Notes under the pieces: generated by a model
What the model was told of the DNA's origin: nothing
Seen by the model: the letters and a program-made list of their open reading frames with translations, nothing else
The model's database searches: none
In this document: piece by piece, positions 38,601-46,379 of the stretch
Numbering within the stretch: position 1 is the first letter of the stretch
Layout of the letters: the number at the start of each line of letters is the position of its first letter
NCBI RefSeq assembly: GCF_021389955.1
Contig: NZ_CP089980.1
Location: 4,645,001 to 4,709,000 of the forward strand
DNA from: Fulvivirga maritima
Lineage (GTDB): Bacteria; Bacteroidota; Bacteroidia; Cytophagales; Cyclobacteriaceae
Direction: 5' to 3'
DNA length: 64,000 bases
Translations under genes and position numbers: made by a program

Positions 38601-41251
38601 ACTTCCTCATAGCCGGCATCTGCCGGGCCACTGATAAATTCCCAATGATAACTTACTATTGTGCCATCGGAGTCTGTACCAGAACCGTTAATTGTAGTGC
38701 TATTGTCTGGTAGAGTAAGTATGATGTCTGGACCTGCATTGGCTACAGGAGGTGTGTTAACAGGCTCTGGATTTACTGTAATAGTTATTTGAGTACTGTT
38801 AGTAGCATTGTCATCATCGGTAACTGTAAAGCTAATTACGTAAATACCTTCAACTAAATTTTCAAGATTAATAGAGGTCTCATCAGGGGAGGGCATAGAA
38901 ATATCGCTGGGGCCACTTATTTGCTCCCAAAGATATTCTACAATAGTACCATCGGGGTCAGTACCATTACCATTTAATATAATGGAGTTAGTAGGTAGTG
39001 TAATACTTTCGGTACTTCCGTTTTCAATTATAGCTGTAGGGGCATTATTGGTTTCAGGAAAAACCGTAATAGTTACTTGATCCGTATCAGAATCACCGTC
39101 ATCATCAGTTACAGTAAGAGAAATGAGGTAGGTGCCTTCAATAAGACCGCTAACGGTTGTAGTAGGTGTACTGTTGCTGGAAAAAGTAACCGAACTCGGA
39201 CCTTGAACTCTTTGCCATAAATAACTAACCACAGTACCATCCGTATCAAGTCCAAAGCCTGTTAATTCTAGTGAATTTACCGGGAGTGTAATAGATGTGT
39301 CGTTAGGAACGATGGCAGTAGGAGGATCATTTGGTGGTATAGGGAGCACCGTTAAAACCATTTCATCTGATGATTCATCACCATCATCATCAGTAACAGT
39401 AAGTGAAAATGTATATACACCTTCTATGAGATTGGAGACATTAATTTGTGAAGCAGAATTGTCATCTATTGTAGCTGTGTTTGGCCCCTGAACCTGTTCC
39501 CAGAGGTAATCAGTTACGGAGCCATCAGAATCTGTTCCCTGACCTGAGATAGTGGTAGTAGATGTAGGCAGTGTAATTTCCTGATCTGAGCCAGCGTTAG
39601 CATTAGGTGGAGAGTTGGGCGGAACTGGTAGCACCGTTATTGTGATTTGGTCGCTATCCGTATCTCCATCGTCATCTTCCACTGTTAATGAAAAAGTATA
39701 TACACCTTCTATGAGATTAGTAAGAGATAAAGAGCTTTGATTTAGCCCAGAATTACCGGGTGTATTAGGTCCTGAATTTTGAGCCCATGAATAGGATACA
39801 ATTGTTCCATCAGAATCTTCTCCACTGCCGTTAATGGTAATAGAGCTGGTAGGGAGAGTTATGGTACGGTTATTTCCTGCATTAGCAGAAGGAGGGGAGT
39901 TAGCAGGGGTAGGGAACACCGTCACTGTTACGGCATCACTTCCTGTATCTCCATCATCATCAGTTACAGTTAATATAAAACTATAAGTTCCTTCAATCAG
40001 GTTGTCTAGAGTAATATCTTCAGCATTTGGGTCGGATATATCAGCAGTATTAGGGCCTGACTCTTGATTCCATTCGTATGATACAATTTCTCCATCAGAA
40101 TCTGACCCCGAGCCGTTGATTGAAATAGTATTTTGAGGTAGGGTGATTTCACGGTTAGGTCCTGCGTTGGCAGTAGGAGGGATATTTGCCGGCTCTGGTA
40201 AAACGGTAATAGTTATCTGGCGAGATGCACTGAGGTTATCATTATCCGTAACGGTAATTTCTAAGCTGTAAGTACCTTCTATAAGGTTATCTAGGCTTAC
40301 TGTAGCTGTGGAACTTCCACTAATGTTAGGTGAATTGGGGCCAGAGAGTAGAGTCCATTGATAGCTTTCAATAGTGCCATCGGCATCAGTGGCATTGGCG
40401 GTTATTGAGAGGCTGTTATCAGGTAGAGTTATAGTGTAATTAGCATTGACGGTTATGGATGGAGGTATTTCAGGAGCAGCTCCTCTTGATTGCAAAAGTA
40501 GCCACTGGTATAAATTTGGAGTATGTAAGGTATTGTCTGTGCGATATGCTCTATTCCAGCAACCAGCATGACCAACGCCTGGGTAGGTAGTGAATATTGG
40601 TGCAGGATCAGCATTGCATCTTATCATACCATTGATAGGCGTACGGCCTTGATGAAGTGGCATTTGGTTATCGGCTTCTCCATGAAAAGCCCAAACAGGT
40701 AAATGAATTTCTGCCAGATAACATGTTTCCTGATACCCACCTCTGCCTGGTGCAGGTGCAATGGCAGCGAAACGATTAGGTTGATTTTCTTCAGAATATG
40801 CCACCTGCCATGACCCCTGGCCGCCCATACTCAGACCCGTCATATAAACTCTGTCAGGATCAACGCGATAATTTTCTATGGCCCAATCAATAAAAGGCAT
40901 GGTTTCAAAACCTTGCCATCCATTTCTGGAAGTTTGCGGACATAGAACAATAAAGCATTCTGTGGTTCCGTTAACTTCAAAACACATCTGTTCTCCGTTG
41001 TTAATGAGCTTGGGAGGGCCATTACTTTTTATTCTTTCTAATTGTGATGGAGATCCATCTCCTCGTTCCCCGTGGCCATGAAGAAAAATCATGAGAGGGT
41101 AGAGGTCGGTGTTGCTATTATAATTAGGGGGCAAATATTCCAGGTAGCCTAGGCCATCAGGCATCCTTCTGGCAGTAAGTCCCTGGCCGTAGCTATTAAA
41201 TACCAAGAAGTATAGGCATATAAGACAAATCAGTTTGCCTGTATATCTCAT
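35669..41251 (-). CDS. Giant secreted esterase-like protein with 16 PKD/REJ-like repeats and type B sorting domain
   Basis: 1860 residues with a signal peptide ending SYGQG. An alpha/beta-hydrolase domain (about 35-255) carries HGHGERG, nucleophile Ser141 in GLSMGG, Asp194 in GEADNQMP and His228 in GVGHAG, as in secreted carboxylesterases. I count 16 tandem PKD/REJ-like domains of about 95 residues, each with an ITLP strand, DSDGTI and YxWxxxSGP, joined by PxPANxPP linkers. The C-terminal 90 residues are a gliding-associated type B sorting domain (FTPNGDGINDYWE). The protein should be a long surface stalk displaying an esterase head. A PorP/SprF gene follows 10 bp downstream. The array is coded by divergent DNA repeats that could recombine. 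Confidence 0.9.
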   Translation of the reverse strand: MRYTGKLICLICLYFLVFNSYGQGLTARRMPDGLGYLEYLPPNYNSNTDLYPLMIFLHGHGERGDGSPSQLERIKSNGPPKLINNGEQMCFEVNGTTECFIVLCPQTSRNGWQGFETMPFIDWAIENYRVDPDRVYMTGLSMGGQGSWQVAYSEENQPNRFAAIAPAPGRGGYQETCYLAEIHLPVWAFHGEADNQMPLHQGRTPINGMIRCNADPAPIFTTYPGVGHAGCWNRAYRTDNTLHTPNLYQWLLLQSRGAAPEIPPSITVNANYTITLPDNSLSITANATDADGTIESYQWTLLSGPNSPNISGSSTATVSLDNLIEGTYSLEITVTDNDNLSASRQITITVLPEPANIPPTANAGPNREITLPQNTISINGSGSDSDGEIVSYEWNQESGPNTADISDPNAEDITLDNLIEGTYSFILTVTDDDGDTGSDAVTVTVFPTPANSPPSANAGNNRTITLPTSSITINGSGEDSDGTIVSYSWAQNSGPNTPGNSGLNQSSLSLTNLIEGVYTFSLTVEDDDGDTDSDQITITVLPVPPNSPPNANAGSDQEITLPTSTTTISGQGTDSDGSVTDYLWEQVQGPNTATIDDNSASQINVSNLIEGVYTFSLTVTDDDGDESSDEMVLTVLPIPPNDPPTAIVPNDTSITLPVNSLELTGFGLDTDGTVVSYLWQRVQGPSSVTFSSNSTPTTTVSGLIEGTYLISLTVTDDDGDSDTDQVTITVFPETNNAPTAIIENGSTESITLPTNSIILNGNGTDPDGTIVEYLWEQISGPSDISMPSPDETSINLENLVEGIYVISFTVTDDDNATNSTQITITVNPEPVNTPPVANAGPDIILTLPDNSTTINGSGTDSDGTIVSYHWEFISGPADAGYEEVNQANLELQGLEEGIYVFSLTVEDDRGAFATDEVSIIVNSPNLPPVVSAGPDRTITLPTSSLTLNGSATDSDGQITFYLWEQESGPNTATTTDVLNPQITLQNLVEGVYIFSLYAEDNEGASNTDHVRITVRPEPPNNPPTANAGSDRAITLPTSSITLSGSGSDSDGTIASYQWSQKSGPSSASSSGANQANVTFSNLVEGLYVFTLRVTDNRGDRGTDDIRVTVRPYPGNQFPTVNLGNDRAITLPDNSISLSANATDPDGTIQSYSWTKVSGPVSGNIVTPNQANTNIQNLTEGVYIFNCRVTDNDNASASDNIKVTVNPVPANKPPIADAGENKIITLPENETQLIGEGLDADGSIASYMWEQKSGPNTATVTGSNNAIIQISNLVEGIYIFRLTVQDDDGSTAFDEVNITVEPLPANQPPIVNAGENQTIYQPASQTTFNGTAEDDDGSITSYIWSQVSGPNTASLTGSGSATLNATNLILGTYVFRLTATDNEGLQGFDEVNVRVNPENPNLSPSADAGEDITLTLPENSAEITGTGSDPDGTVTDYLWTVVTAPSTVSIIGGNTPNVRIENLIEGTYVLRLTVTDDEGDRDFDEVQITVLPSPPNEFPIVDAGTNQSLVLPGIATLSATASDPDGTIISYQWTQRTGPSQSMINSPSSSETTVDQLEYGTYVFRCTVTDNNNQTAFDEVNLLVSDNYAPVAFAGNDQRIVFPQNDTYLTGGASDLDGEIVSRMWTQISGPTSITIASPQDSTIHITNMQIGSYTFSFEVTDDKGAIDTDEVTIEVVNSNGNIPPVANAGEDVTITMPTSSVVLNGSGTDEDGSIRSYEWEQISGGNTTTSELTFAQLIVGGLREGEYQFKLTVTDTQYLTDTDTVNITVLPLEIEAVNIPRLFTPNGDGINDYWEIANLQALGEVEVRIYDSRGNEIYHSKNYGNDWGGTSNGQLLQPGPYFYEITARSGTRRGGVRIIY

Positions 41252-41437
41252 CAGTGGTTAGGATCAATGTGTGGTTAAAACATCTGTACTTAGTATTCAG
41301 GAATTCCTTTCCTCTGCAATTTCAGTCAATTTCACTAATTAATTGAAAACCAATCACTCACTCTTACTAAGAGTTCGAAATATACAAAAAAATAATTGAA
41401 TGAACCAAAAACTTACTTGTGATATAATAGTAAGGTA

Positions 41438-41457
41438 TCAATTAAATATTTAATTGA
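41438..41457. repeat. Perfect 20-bp AT-rich palindrome
   Basis: The sequence TCAATTAAATATTTAATTGA reads identically on both strands. It lies in the 248-bp gap between the start of the 1860-residue protein (41251) and the end of the EPS operon (41500). It could be an operator for the giant-protein operon or a weak terminator stem for the EPS operon. The rest of the gap is AT-rich and shows no gene. Confidence 0.5.
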
Positions 41458-41499
41458 ATTTTTTAAAATTAGAGCAAGAAAAATATTAAAAGGTGCCTT

Positions 41500-42390
41500 C
41501 TACTTATTTTGTAGGTTCTTTATGTTCCAGAAAAGGGCTTTGTAGTAATTCTTTAAGTGCGCCCATTGAGAGTTTACCGTGTACTTTAACGTTTGTTTTG
41601 GTGTTACTACCAAAAGGAAGAATAGCATAAATATGCTGAATTGGGCTGTATTATTAGCACGTTTCATAAAAAGAACCCTATTCCGGTTATGGTAGTAAGC
41701 CTTTAATGGACTTTCTTTTCCTACTGAAACTGATTCTTTATGAAAAATGATGCCTTTGGGGTTATAATAAACTTTGAAGCCAGCTTTTACAGCTCTGTTA
41801 GACCAATCTAGTTCTTCATAGTAGAGGAAAAATTCATCAGGTAACATACCTACTTTTTCTACCACTTCTTTTTTGACTAACATGGCGGCTCCGTGAGCAT
41901 AATTAGTAAATCCAGGGGTGTCATGCTGACCTTGATCCTTTTCTTTTAGACCGATGGCTTTATTACGTCCTGTAAATGTATTGATTTTAGTGTAACCGGC
42001 ATACTGGATCAAATCGGGTTGATCATAATACTTGATTTTAGGACAAACAATGCCTATAGAATCGTCTTCCAAAAAAGGAGCCAGCAAATGATCCAGTAAA
42101 TCTGGCGTGACCTCAGTATCATTATTAACCACGAAATAGTAATCGCCTTTAGCTATTTTTATACCTCTGTTATTACCACCTGAAAAACCTAAGTTTTTTT
42201 CAGTTCTTACCACCTTAACTTCCGGGTAATGCTGCTTTATATGTGCTTCAGGGTTTTCAAGCGAATGGTTATCAACAACTATGATTTCATAATTGCTATA
42301 CTTTAGCTGCTTTGTAGATTCCAGGAACTCACAAGTAACCTTAAGCTGATTATAATTAAGAGCAATAATAGATATTAAAGGCGGTGTCAT
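41500..42390 (-). CDS. GT2 glycosyltransferase (rhamnosyltransferase-like)
   Basis: A 296-residue protein opening with ISIIALNYNQ and IIVVDNHSLENPE, then FSGGNNRGI and FVVNNDTEVTPD, the donor and metal-binding motifs of the WbbL/rhamnosyltransferase-like GT2 group. YYEELDWSNRAVKAGF is the acceptor-side ED motif. A C-terminal hydrophobic helix (FMLFFLLVVTP) probably attaches it to the membrane. It is the last gene of the EPS initiation operon, 7 bp after the processive GT2 gene. Rhamnose specificity is only suggested by family resemblance. Confidence 0.85.
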   Translation of the reverse strand: MTPPLISIIALNYNQLKVTCEFLESTKQLKYSNYEIIVVDNHSLENPEAHIKQHYPEVKVVRTEKNLGFSGGNNRGIKIAKGDYYFVVNNDTEVTPDLLDHLLAPFLEDDSIGIVCPKIKYYDQPDLIQYAGYTKINTFTGRNKAIGLKEKDQGQHDTPGFTNYAHGAAMLVKKEVVEKVGMLPDEFFLYYEELDWSNRAVKAGFKVYYNPKGIIFHKESVSVGKESPLKAYYHNRNRVLFMKRANNTAQFSIFMLFFLLVVTPKQTLKYTVNSQWAHLKNYYKALFWNIKNLQNK

Positions 42391-42397
42391 ATTAGGT

Positions 42398-43573
42398 TTA
42401 AGAGGTGTGTGGCGTATGTATAAATTTCTTATTAGCTCCTTTTAGTTTAAATAAAATTAACAGCATCTTCCAGAATATGACGGGAAGTGATATTATGGAA
42501 ATCAATAAGCTCTTAGTATAGTAGCTTCTTGGAATAGCCATAACAATGCTAGCGGCTAGAGTAAAGAAAATGGCACTCCATAAGTATATATGTACTGGTA
42601 AGTCGAATAGGTACAAAACCAGTGCTGTAGCAAAGAGAATAGTGGTTAATCCTAAATTAATTAATCTAGGCAATTGTATATTTCTTAATATCGCACTATT
42701 AAAGTGAGTTAAATTGCCTGAAAACATAGAAGCGAAACCGCTACCGAAATATCTTTTAAGGTAGTAGAACTGGCTTGAGATCCATCTTTTTCTTTGGTTT
42801 TCGAAAACTTCAGGTTTCTCTACCTTCTCATCTAGCACAATTATGTTTGAGGCATACTTTACTTTTATGCCATTACGAATTAACTGAACCTCCAGATCTC
42901 GGTCGAAACCTCCAATAGAACTCATTTTGGCCAGATGCGTTTTTACAAGCTGATAATCAAATGACATTCCTGATCCTTTAAGAGAGGAGGAAAGTCCTAG
43001 CGCTGTACTTCCTTTACAGAATACATGGTTATTGATTTCTTCACTTAATCCATCAAGGTAAGATAATGTGTTGTTTTGATTTTTTGCAGCTCTTCTTCCC
43101 TGAATCGCCTTGTGACCTTGCTGATGAAGGAAATTAGCGCCTTCTATAAAGTTTTCGGACATAATATTATCTGCATCCAAAATAATGGCGTTATCATATT
43201 CATCTCCAAGAATCTCCATGGCTTTATTAAGTGCTTTTACCTTAGTGCTTTTTTCGAAGGATACTTCTATCACTTTAATAGGTAATTTTCTCAATGCTGC
43301 CAGTGTCTCATCTTTAAATGAGTCAGCTATAATTACTACATCATAGTAGTTGTTATCATAGGTTTGCTTTAGTGCTTCTTTGGCTACCTGTACTATTACA
43401 CCATCTTCCTTATAGCCAGGGATAAGAACAGCAAACCTGTTGTTTTTCTCTGCTTTGGATAATTTTGGTGCTCTGTAAAATAAGCCGGCACTTGAAAAAA
43501 AGAAACTATAAACAGCTGCGTAACCAAACATTAAAAGTAAGGCTACTTCAATGACATTATAAAAAAAATACAA
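42398..43573 (-). CDS. Membrane GT2 glycosyltransferase, cellulose synthase-like
   Basis: The 391-residue protein has an N-terminal membrane helix, a cytoplasmic GT-A domain and three or four C-terminal helices. Motifs follow the processive order: VLIPGYKED, IIADSFKDET, ILDADNIMS (DxD), GFDRDLEVQL (ED-like) and QRKRW, the QxxRW motif that holds the growing chain. Such enzymes polymerise or extend sugars from nucleotide donors at the inner membrane. It lies 25 bp after the sugar transferase gene. It has no PilZ domain, so direct cyclic-di-GMP control is not indicated. Confidence 0.85.
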   Translation of the reverse strand: MYFFYNVIEVALLLMFGYAAVYSFFFSSAGLFYRAPKLSKAEKNNRFAVLIPGYKEDGVIVQVAKEALKQTYDNNYYDVVIIADSFKDETLAALRKLPIKVIEVSFEKSTKVKALNKAMEILGDEYDNAIILDADNIMSENFIEGANFLHQQGHKAIQGRRAAKNQNNTLSYLDGLSEEINNHVFCKGSTALGLSSSLKGSGMSFDYQLVKTHLAKMSSIGGFDRDLEVQLIRNGIKVKYASNIIVLDEKVEKPEVFENQRKRWISSQFYYLKRYFGSGFASMFSGNLTHFNSAILRNIQLPRLINLGLTTILFATALVLYLFDLPVHIYLWSAIFFTLAASIVMAIPRSYYTKSLLISIISLPVIFWKMLLILFKLKGANKKFIHTPHTS

Positions 43574-43598
43574 AGTTCTTAAAAGTTAGTACGAAAAA

Positions 43599-44729
43599 TT
43601 AAACGTTTTCTTTTTGTAACAGCACAGCAGGGGTTTTTAGCATGATTTTTAAATCATACCAAAATGAGTTTTTATTGGCATATTCCATATCCAGAGAAAC
43701 TCTTTCTTCTTCAGACATGTCATCTTTACCTCTTTTGGTAATCTGCCATAATCCGGTGATACCAGCTGGAGCAAGAATTCTTAGCGCCCACTGATCTTGA
43801 GTAAGTTTTTCAGCCTCATATAAAGGTAGAGGTCTGTTTCCTACTAAAGACATGTCACCTTTCAGTACATTGATGAGCTGAGGGAGTTCATCAAGGCTGG
43901 TTCTTCTAAGGAAACCACCAAGCTTAGTGATTCTGGGGTCATTTTTTACTTTAAAGAATACTCCTCCTTTATCTGACTCTGCGGCGTATTGATTTAAATG
44001 CTTCATCTCTTCAACCAGATGATCAGCATCTTGTCTCATACTTCTGAATTTATAGAAGTTGAAAATCTGATACCCTTTACCCGCACGTTTAGAAATATAG
44101 AAGATAGGACCCTTAGAATCTAATTTAACAGCTATAGCTATAATTAGTAAAAGGGGACTTATAAGTAATAAAGCCGTTCCTGATATAGCAATATCAAAAG
44201 CGCGCTTCATAGACCACATTTTGAAAGTATTATTATTATGAAGTAGAGGCTTTTGTTCTTTACCTACTTCATCTGTATTCTCCAGTGAAAGTTCCTTTAA
44301 CCTGGATAGAAAGTCTATTCTTTGGCTTAGTTCTTTCGCACTGATGTTATCAGTATAATAGTCCTCCGCACCAATTTTAATGGCCTGGTCTCTTTCACTT
44401 TCATCAAAATGATCAGCTAAATAGATCATAGGAACATCCCTGAGTACAGTTGATTTTATCTGTTCAAAGGGCTGAAGAGCGAAAATATCAATATTTGAAT
44501 TGACAATTAAAACACTAGGCAATTGATCGGGCGTACTATTTTTCAGCCAGTTATATGCCTCCATGGGAGATTCCATGTTATCAATCGGATAGCCTTCCAG
44601 TCTTAAGTCAAGACAAAGGTCATCCCAGGCTCCTATAAATAAGATCTTCGCCTTGTTAGAGGCTTTTCTCTCATGGGTTAGGTTGTTGTTAGTTGAAGCC
44701 TGAAAATCCATTACTCGATTTTCATTCAT
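43599..44729 (-). CDS. EPS-initiating sugar transferase fused to a degenerate receiver domain
   Basis: 376 residues. Residues about 26-145 have the alternating strand/helix pattern of a response-regulator receiver. The acidic pocket is missing (IGAWDD in place of IDDDE), the phosphoacceptor position is Asn77, the switch Ser/Thr position is Ala105 and the Lys position is Asp127. This is therefore a pseudo-receiver. Residues about 170-376 are a PglC/WcaJ-type bacterial sugar transferase: MKRAFDIAISG, a membrane hairpin helix, FYKFRSMRQDA, RRTSLDELPQLINVLKGDMSLVGNRP and PGITGLWQ-like AGITGLW. The enzyme loads the first sugar-1-phosphate onto undecaprenyl phosphate. It starts 2 bp after the intact response-regulator gene, so control by interaction with that regulator is an attractive inference. 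Confidence 0.85.
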   Translation of the reverse strand: MNENRVMDFQASTNNNLTHERKASNKAKILFIGAWDDLCLDLRLEGYPIDNMESPMEAYNWLKNSTPDQLPSVLIVNSNIDIFALQPFEQIKSTVLRDVPMIYLADHFDESERDQAIKIGAEDYYTDNISAKELSQRIDFLSRLKELSLENTDEVGKEQKPLLHNNNTFKMWSMKRAFDIAISGTALLLISPLLLIIAIAVKLDSKGPIFYISKRAGKGYQIFNFYKFRSMRQDADHLVEEMKHLNQYAAESDKGGVFFKVKNDPRITKLGGFLRRTSLDELPQLINVLKGDMSLVGNRPLPLYEAEKLTQDQWALRILAPAGITGLWQITKRGKDDMSEEERVSLDMEYANKNSFWYDLKIMLKTPAVLLQKENV

Positions 44730-44731
44730 AA

Positions 44732-45112
44732 TTATGCTTGCTTTTTATTTTCCATAACATTAGTAATGCTCTCAATTAAGCGCTCAGGATTAAATGGTTT
44801 TAACAAATAATCATCAGCACCAGCTTTTAAGCACTGCTCCTTAGTTACCACATCTTGTCGGGAAGAGATAACTATAATAGGTATTCCTGAGTATAAACCG
44901 TTAGTTTTTAAATTAGTTAAAAAATCTTTACCATCAATTACTGGTAAATGAATATCGGTTATGATAACATCAGGTTTGCCATACATGTTCATATGCTTTA
45001 AAGCATTTCCAACGTGACTAAAGGCATCGACCTCAAAGTCCTTTTCAAGCATCTTCTTGATGAGCCATCTCATTGCCTCATCGTCATCAATAATAAGTAT
45101 CTTTTTTTTCAT
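44732..45112 (-). CDS. Single-domain response regulator (CheY-like)
   Basis: The frame opens at 45139, but the ATG at 45112 starts exactly at the first receiver strand (MKKKILIIDDDE), so I choose it (126 residues). All receiver residues are present: acidic Asp9-Asp11, phosphoacceptor Asp53 in ITDIHLP, switch Ser83/Ser84 and Lys105 in LLKPF. There is no output domain, so it must act by protein contact. It is the first gene of the EPS initiation operon, two bases before the receiver-fused sugar transferase, which suggests a local control module. No histidine kinase is nearby. Confidence 0.85.
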   Translation of the reverse strand: MKKKILIIDDDEAMRWLIKKMLEKDFEVDAFSHVGNALKHMNMYGKPDVIITDIHLPVIDGKDFLTNLKTNGLYSGIPIIVISSRQDVVTKEQCLKAGADDYLLKPFNPERLIESITNVMENKKQA

Positions 45113-45537
45113 TGAGCCAACTAGTTTTCCACCGGCCATAGTAAGTTTTTGTTTTGAATTACCGAACTTTTTTAATGAGTTCAGTAACTAATAATATGAC
45201 CAACCACAGATAAATCAGACTTGTTTTCTAATTTCTTAAATTATTTTTCATTTCCTTTAAATAAGAATTTTTTTTAACTGTATAATTCAAATATAGGAAT
45301 AGAAGTCAGAATTTTCACAGAAAAAAGAAGCTTAAAAGTTTAACCTACTCGCAGTAAGATAAGTTAAAATTTTAAGAATACATTACATTAATGTCTCTCC
45401 CTTTTCATTCTCTTTCAAATACAAGGGTAACCAATTTTAGATAAAAATTATATTATATAGAACTAAAAAATTAAAATTAGCTTTTTAGTGTTTTTATAAT
45501 GTAATGTTTCAGGCTGTTTTTTATGTGGTTCTAGAAG
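45113..45537. other. 425-bp intergenic region upstream of the response regulator
   Basis: This AT-rich spacer holds the promoter of the EPS initiation operon and the end of the deoxynucleoside kinase transcript. I see no gene. Small dyads are present: TTAAAATTTTAA at 45364-45375 and ACATTA-CAT-TAATGT at 45380-45394. An 11-bp inverted copy of the latter (TAATGTAATGT) lies at 45497-45507. TATATTTG on the minus strand (45297-45290) fits the -7 box, but no good -33 box accompanies it. Confidence 0.45.
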
Positions 45538-46158
45538 TTATTGGCTGAAAAGCCCATGAAGCTCCACATCAATTTTATTTACGATGTAGGCGAAATCTTC
45601 AGAATTGGCCACATAGTCCATGTTGTTGACGTCTATGACCAATAGTTTTCCATCTTGATAATTCTCTATCCACTCCTTGTAATGTTGATTGAGGTTTTTT
45701 AAATAATCCAGGCGGATAGCATTTTCATAATCTCTTCCTCTTTTTTCAATTTGGCTTACCAGTTTAGGAATATCGGCCTTGAGGTATATGAGTAAGTCAG
45801 GAGCTTGCACATGTTCTATCATAGACTCAAACAGAGCGAGATAACTCTGGTAGTCGCGGTCATTCAGGTAGTTAGACTTATAGAGGTTAGCCGCAAATAT
45901 GTAGGCATCTTCATATATGGTACGATCCTGAATGGTGGTTTTGCTGTTTCTTCTGATGCGTTTGATCTGGTTAAAACGGCTGTTAAGAAAATATATTTGC
46001 AGATGGAAGGCCCAGCGTGGCATGTCTTCATAAAAGTCTGACAGGTAGGGGTTATTATCTACTGATTCTAATTCTGCTTGCCATTTATAATGTTTAGAAA
46101 GCATTTTAGCAAGTGTGGTTTTACCGCAACCTATATTTCCGCAAATAGCTATGTGCAT
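45538..46158 (-). CDS. Deoxynucleoside kinase (dNK family)
   Basis: A 206-residue cytosolic kinase with Walker A GNIGCGKTT (residues 7-15), the substrate-binding Glu in AELES (Glu29/Glu31) and the DRS-like motif QDRTIYED (Asp78-Arg79). A late lid region, EKRGRDYENAI, completes the family pattern. It phosphorylates deoxynucleosides (dA, dG or dC/dT) in nucleotide salvage. The length matches bacterial dAK/dGK enzymes, and Bacteroidota commonly carry a copy. It is alone in its transcription unit, downstream of a terminator. Confidence 0.85.
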   Translation of the reverse strand: MHIAICGNIGCGKTTLAKMLSKHYKWQAELESVDNNPYLSDFYEDMPRWAFHLQIYFLNSRFNQIKRIRRNSKTTIQDRTIYEDAYIFAANLYKSNYLNDRDYQSYLALFESMIEHVQAPDLLIYLKADIPKLVSQIEKRGRDYENAIRLDYLKNLNQHYKEWIENYQDGKLLVIDVNNMDYVANSEDFAYIVNKIDVELHGLFSQ

Positions 46159-46222
46159 CGTCTTTTTATATTGAAGGGGTGCAAAAGTATTATAACCTTT
46201 GTTAACTAAAAATCAGATGCAT

Positions 46223-46253
46223 AAAAAAAGACCAGCTAGGCTGGTCTTTTTGT
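46223..46253 (-). terminator. Terminator after the GH5 gene
   Basis: The GC stem GACCAGC/GCTGGTC (46230-46236 with 46240-46246) around a TAG loop is extended by A/T pairs. On the minus strand it is followed by seven T residues, which fits intrinsic termination of the upstream GH5 gene. Confidence 0.8.
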
Positions 46254-46379
46254 TTAACCTAAACAAAACTTTTTTATAAGATTTAATGCTTGCAAAGCTA
46301 TATTTTGGCAATTATGCATCGCTAAAAAAGAAATTAAGCCTTTATTATTTCTTTGAGGAATATTTAATCTTTAAATAAC

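Noticed and set aside
35669-41251. Tandem repeats in the 1860-residue gene as a CRISPR or non-coding satellite
   Set aside because: The periodicity (about 285 bp) is a protein-domain repeat in one open frame, with codon-level divergence between copies.
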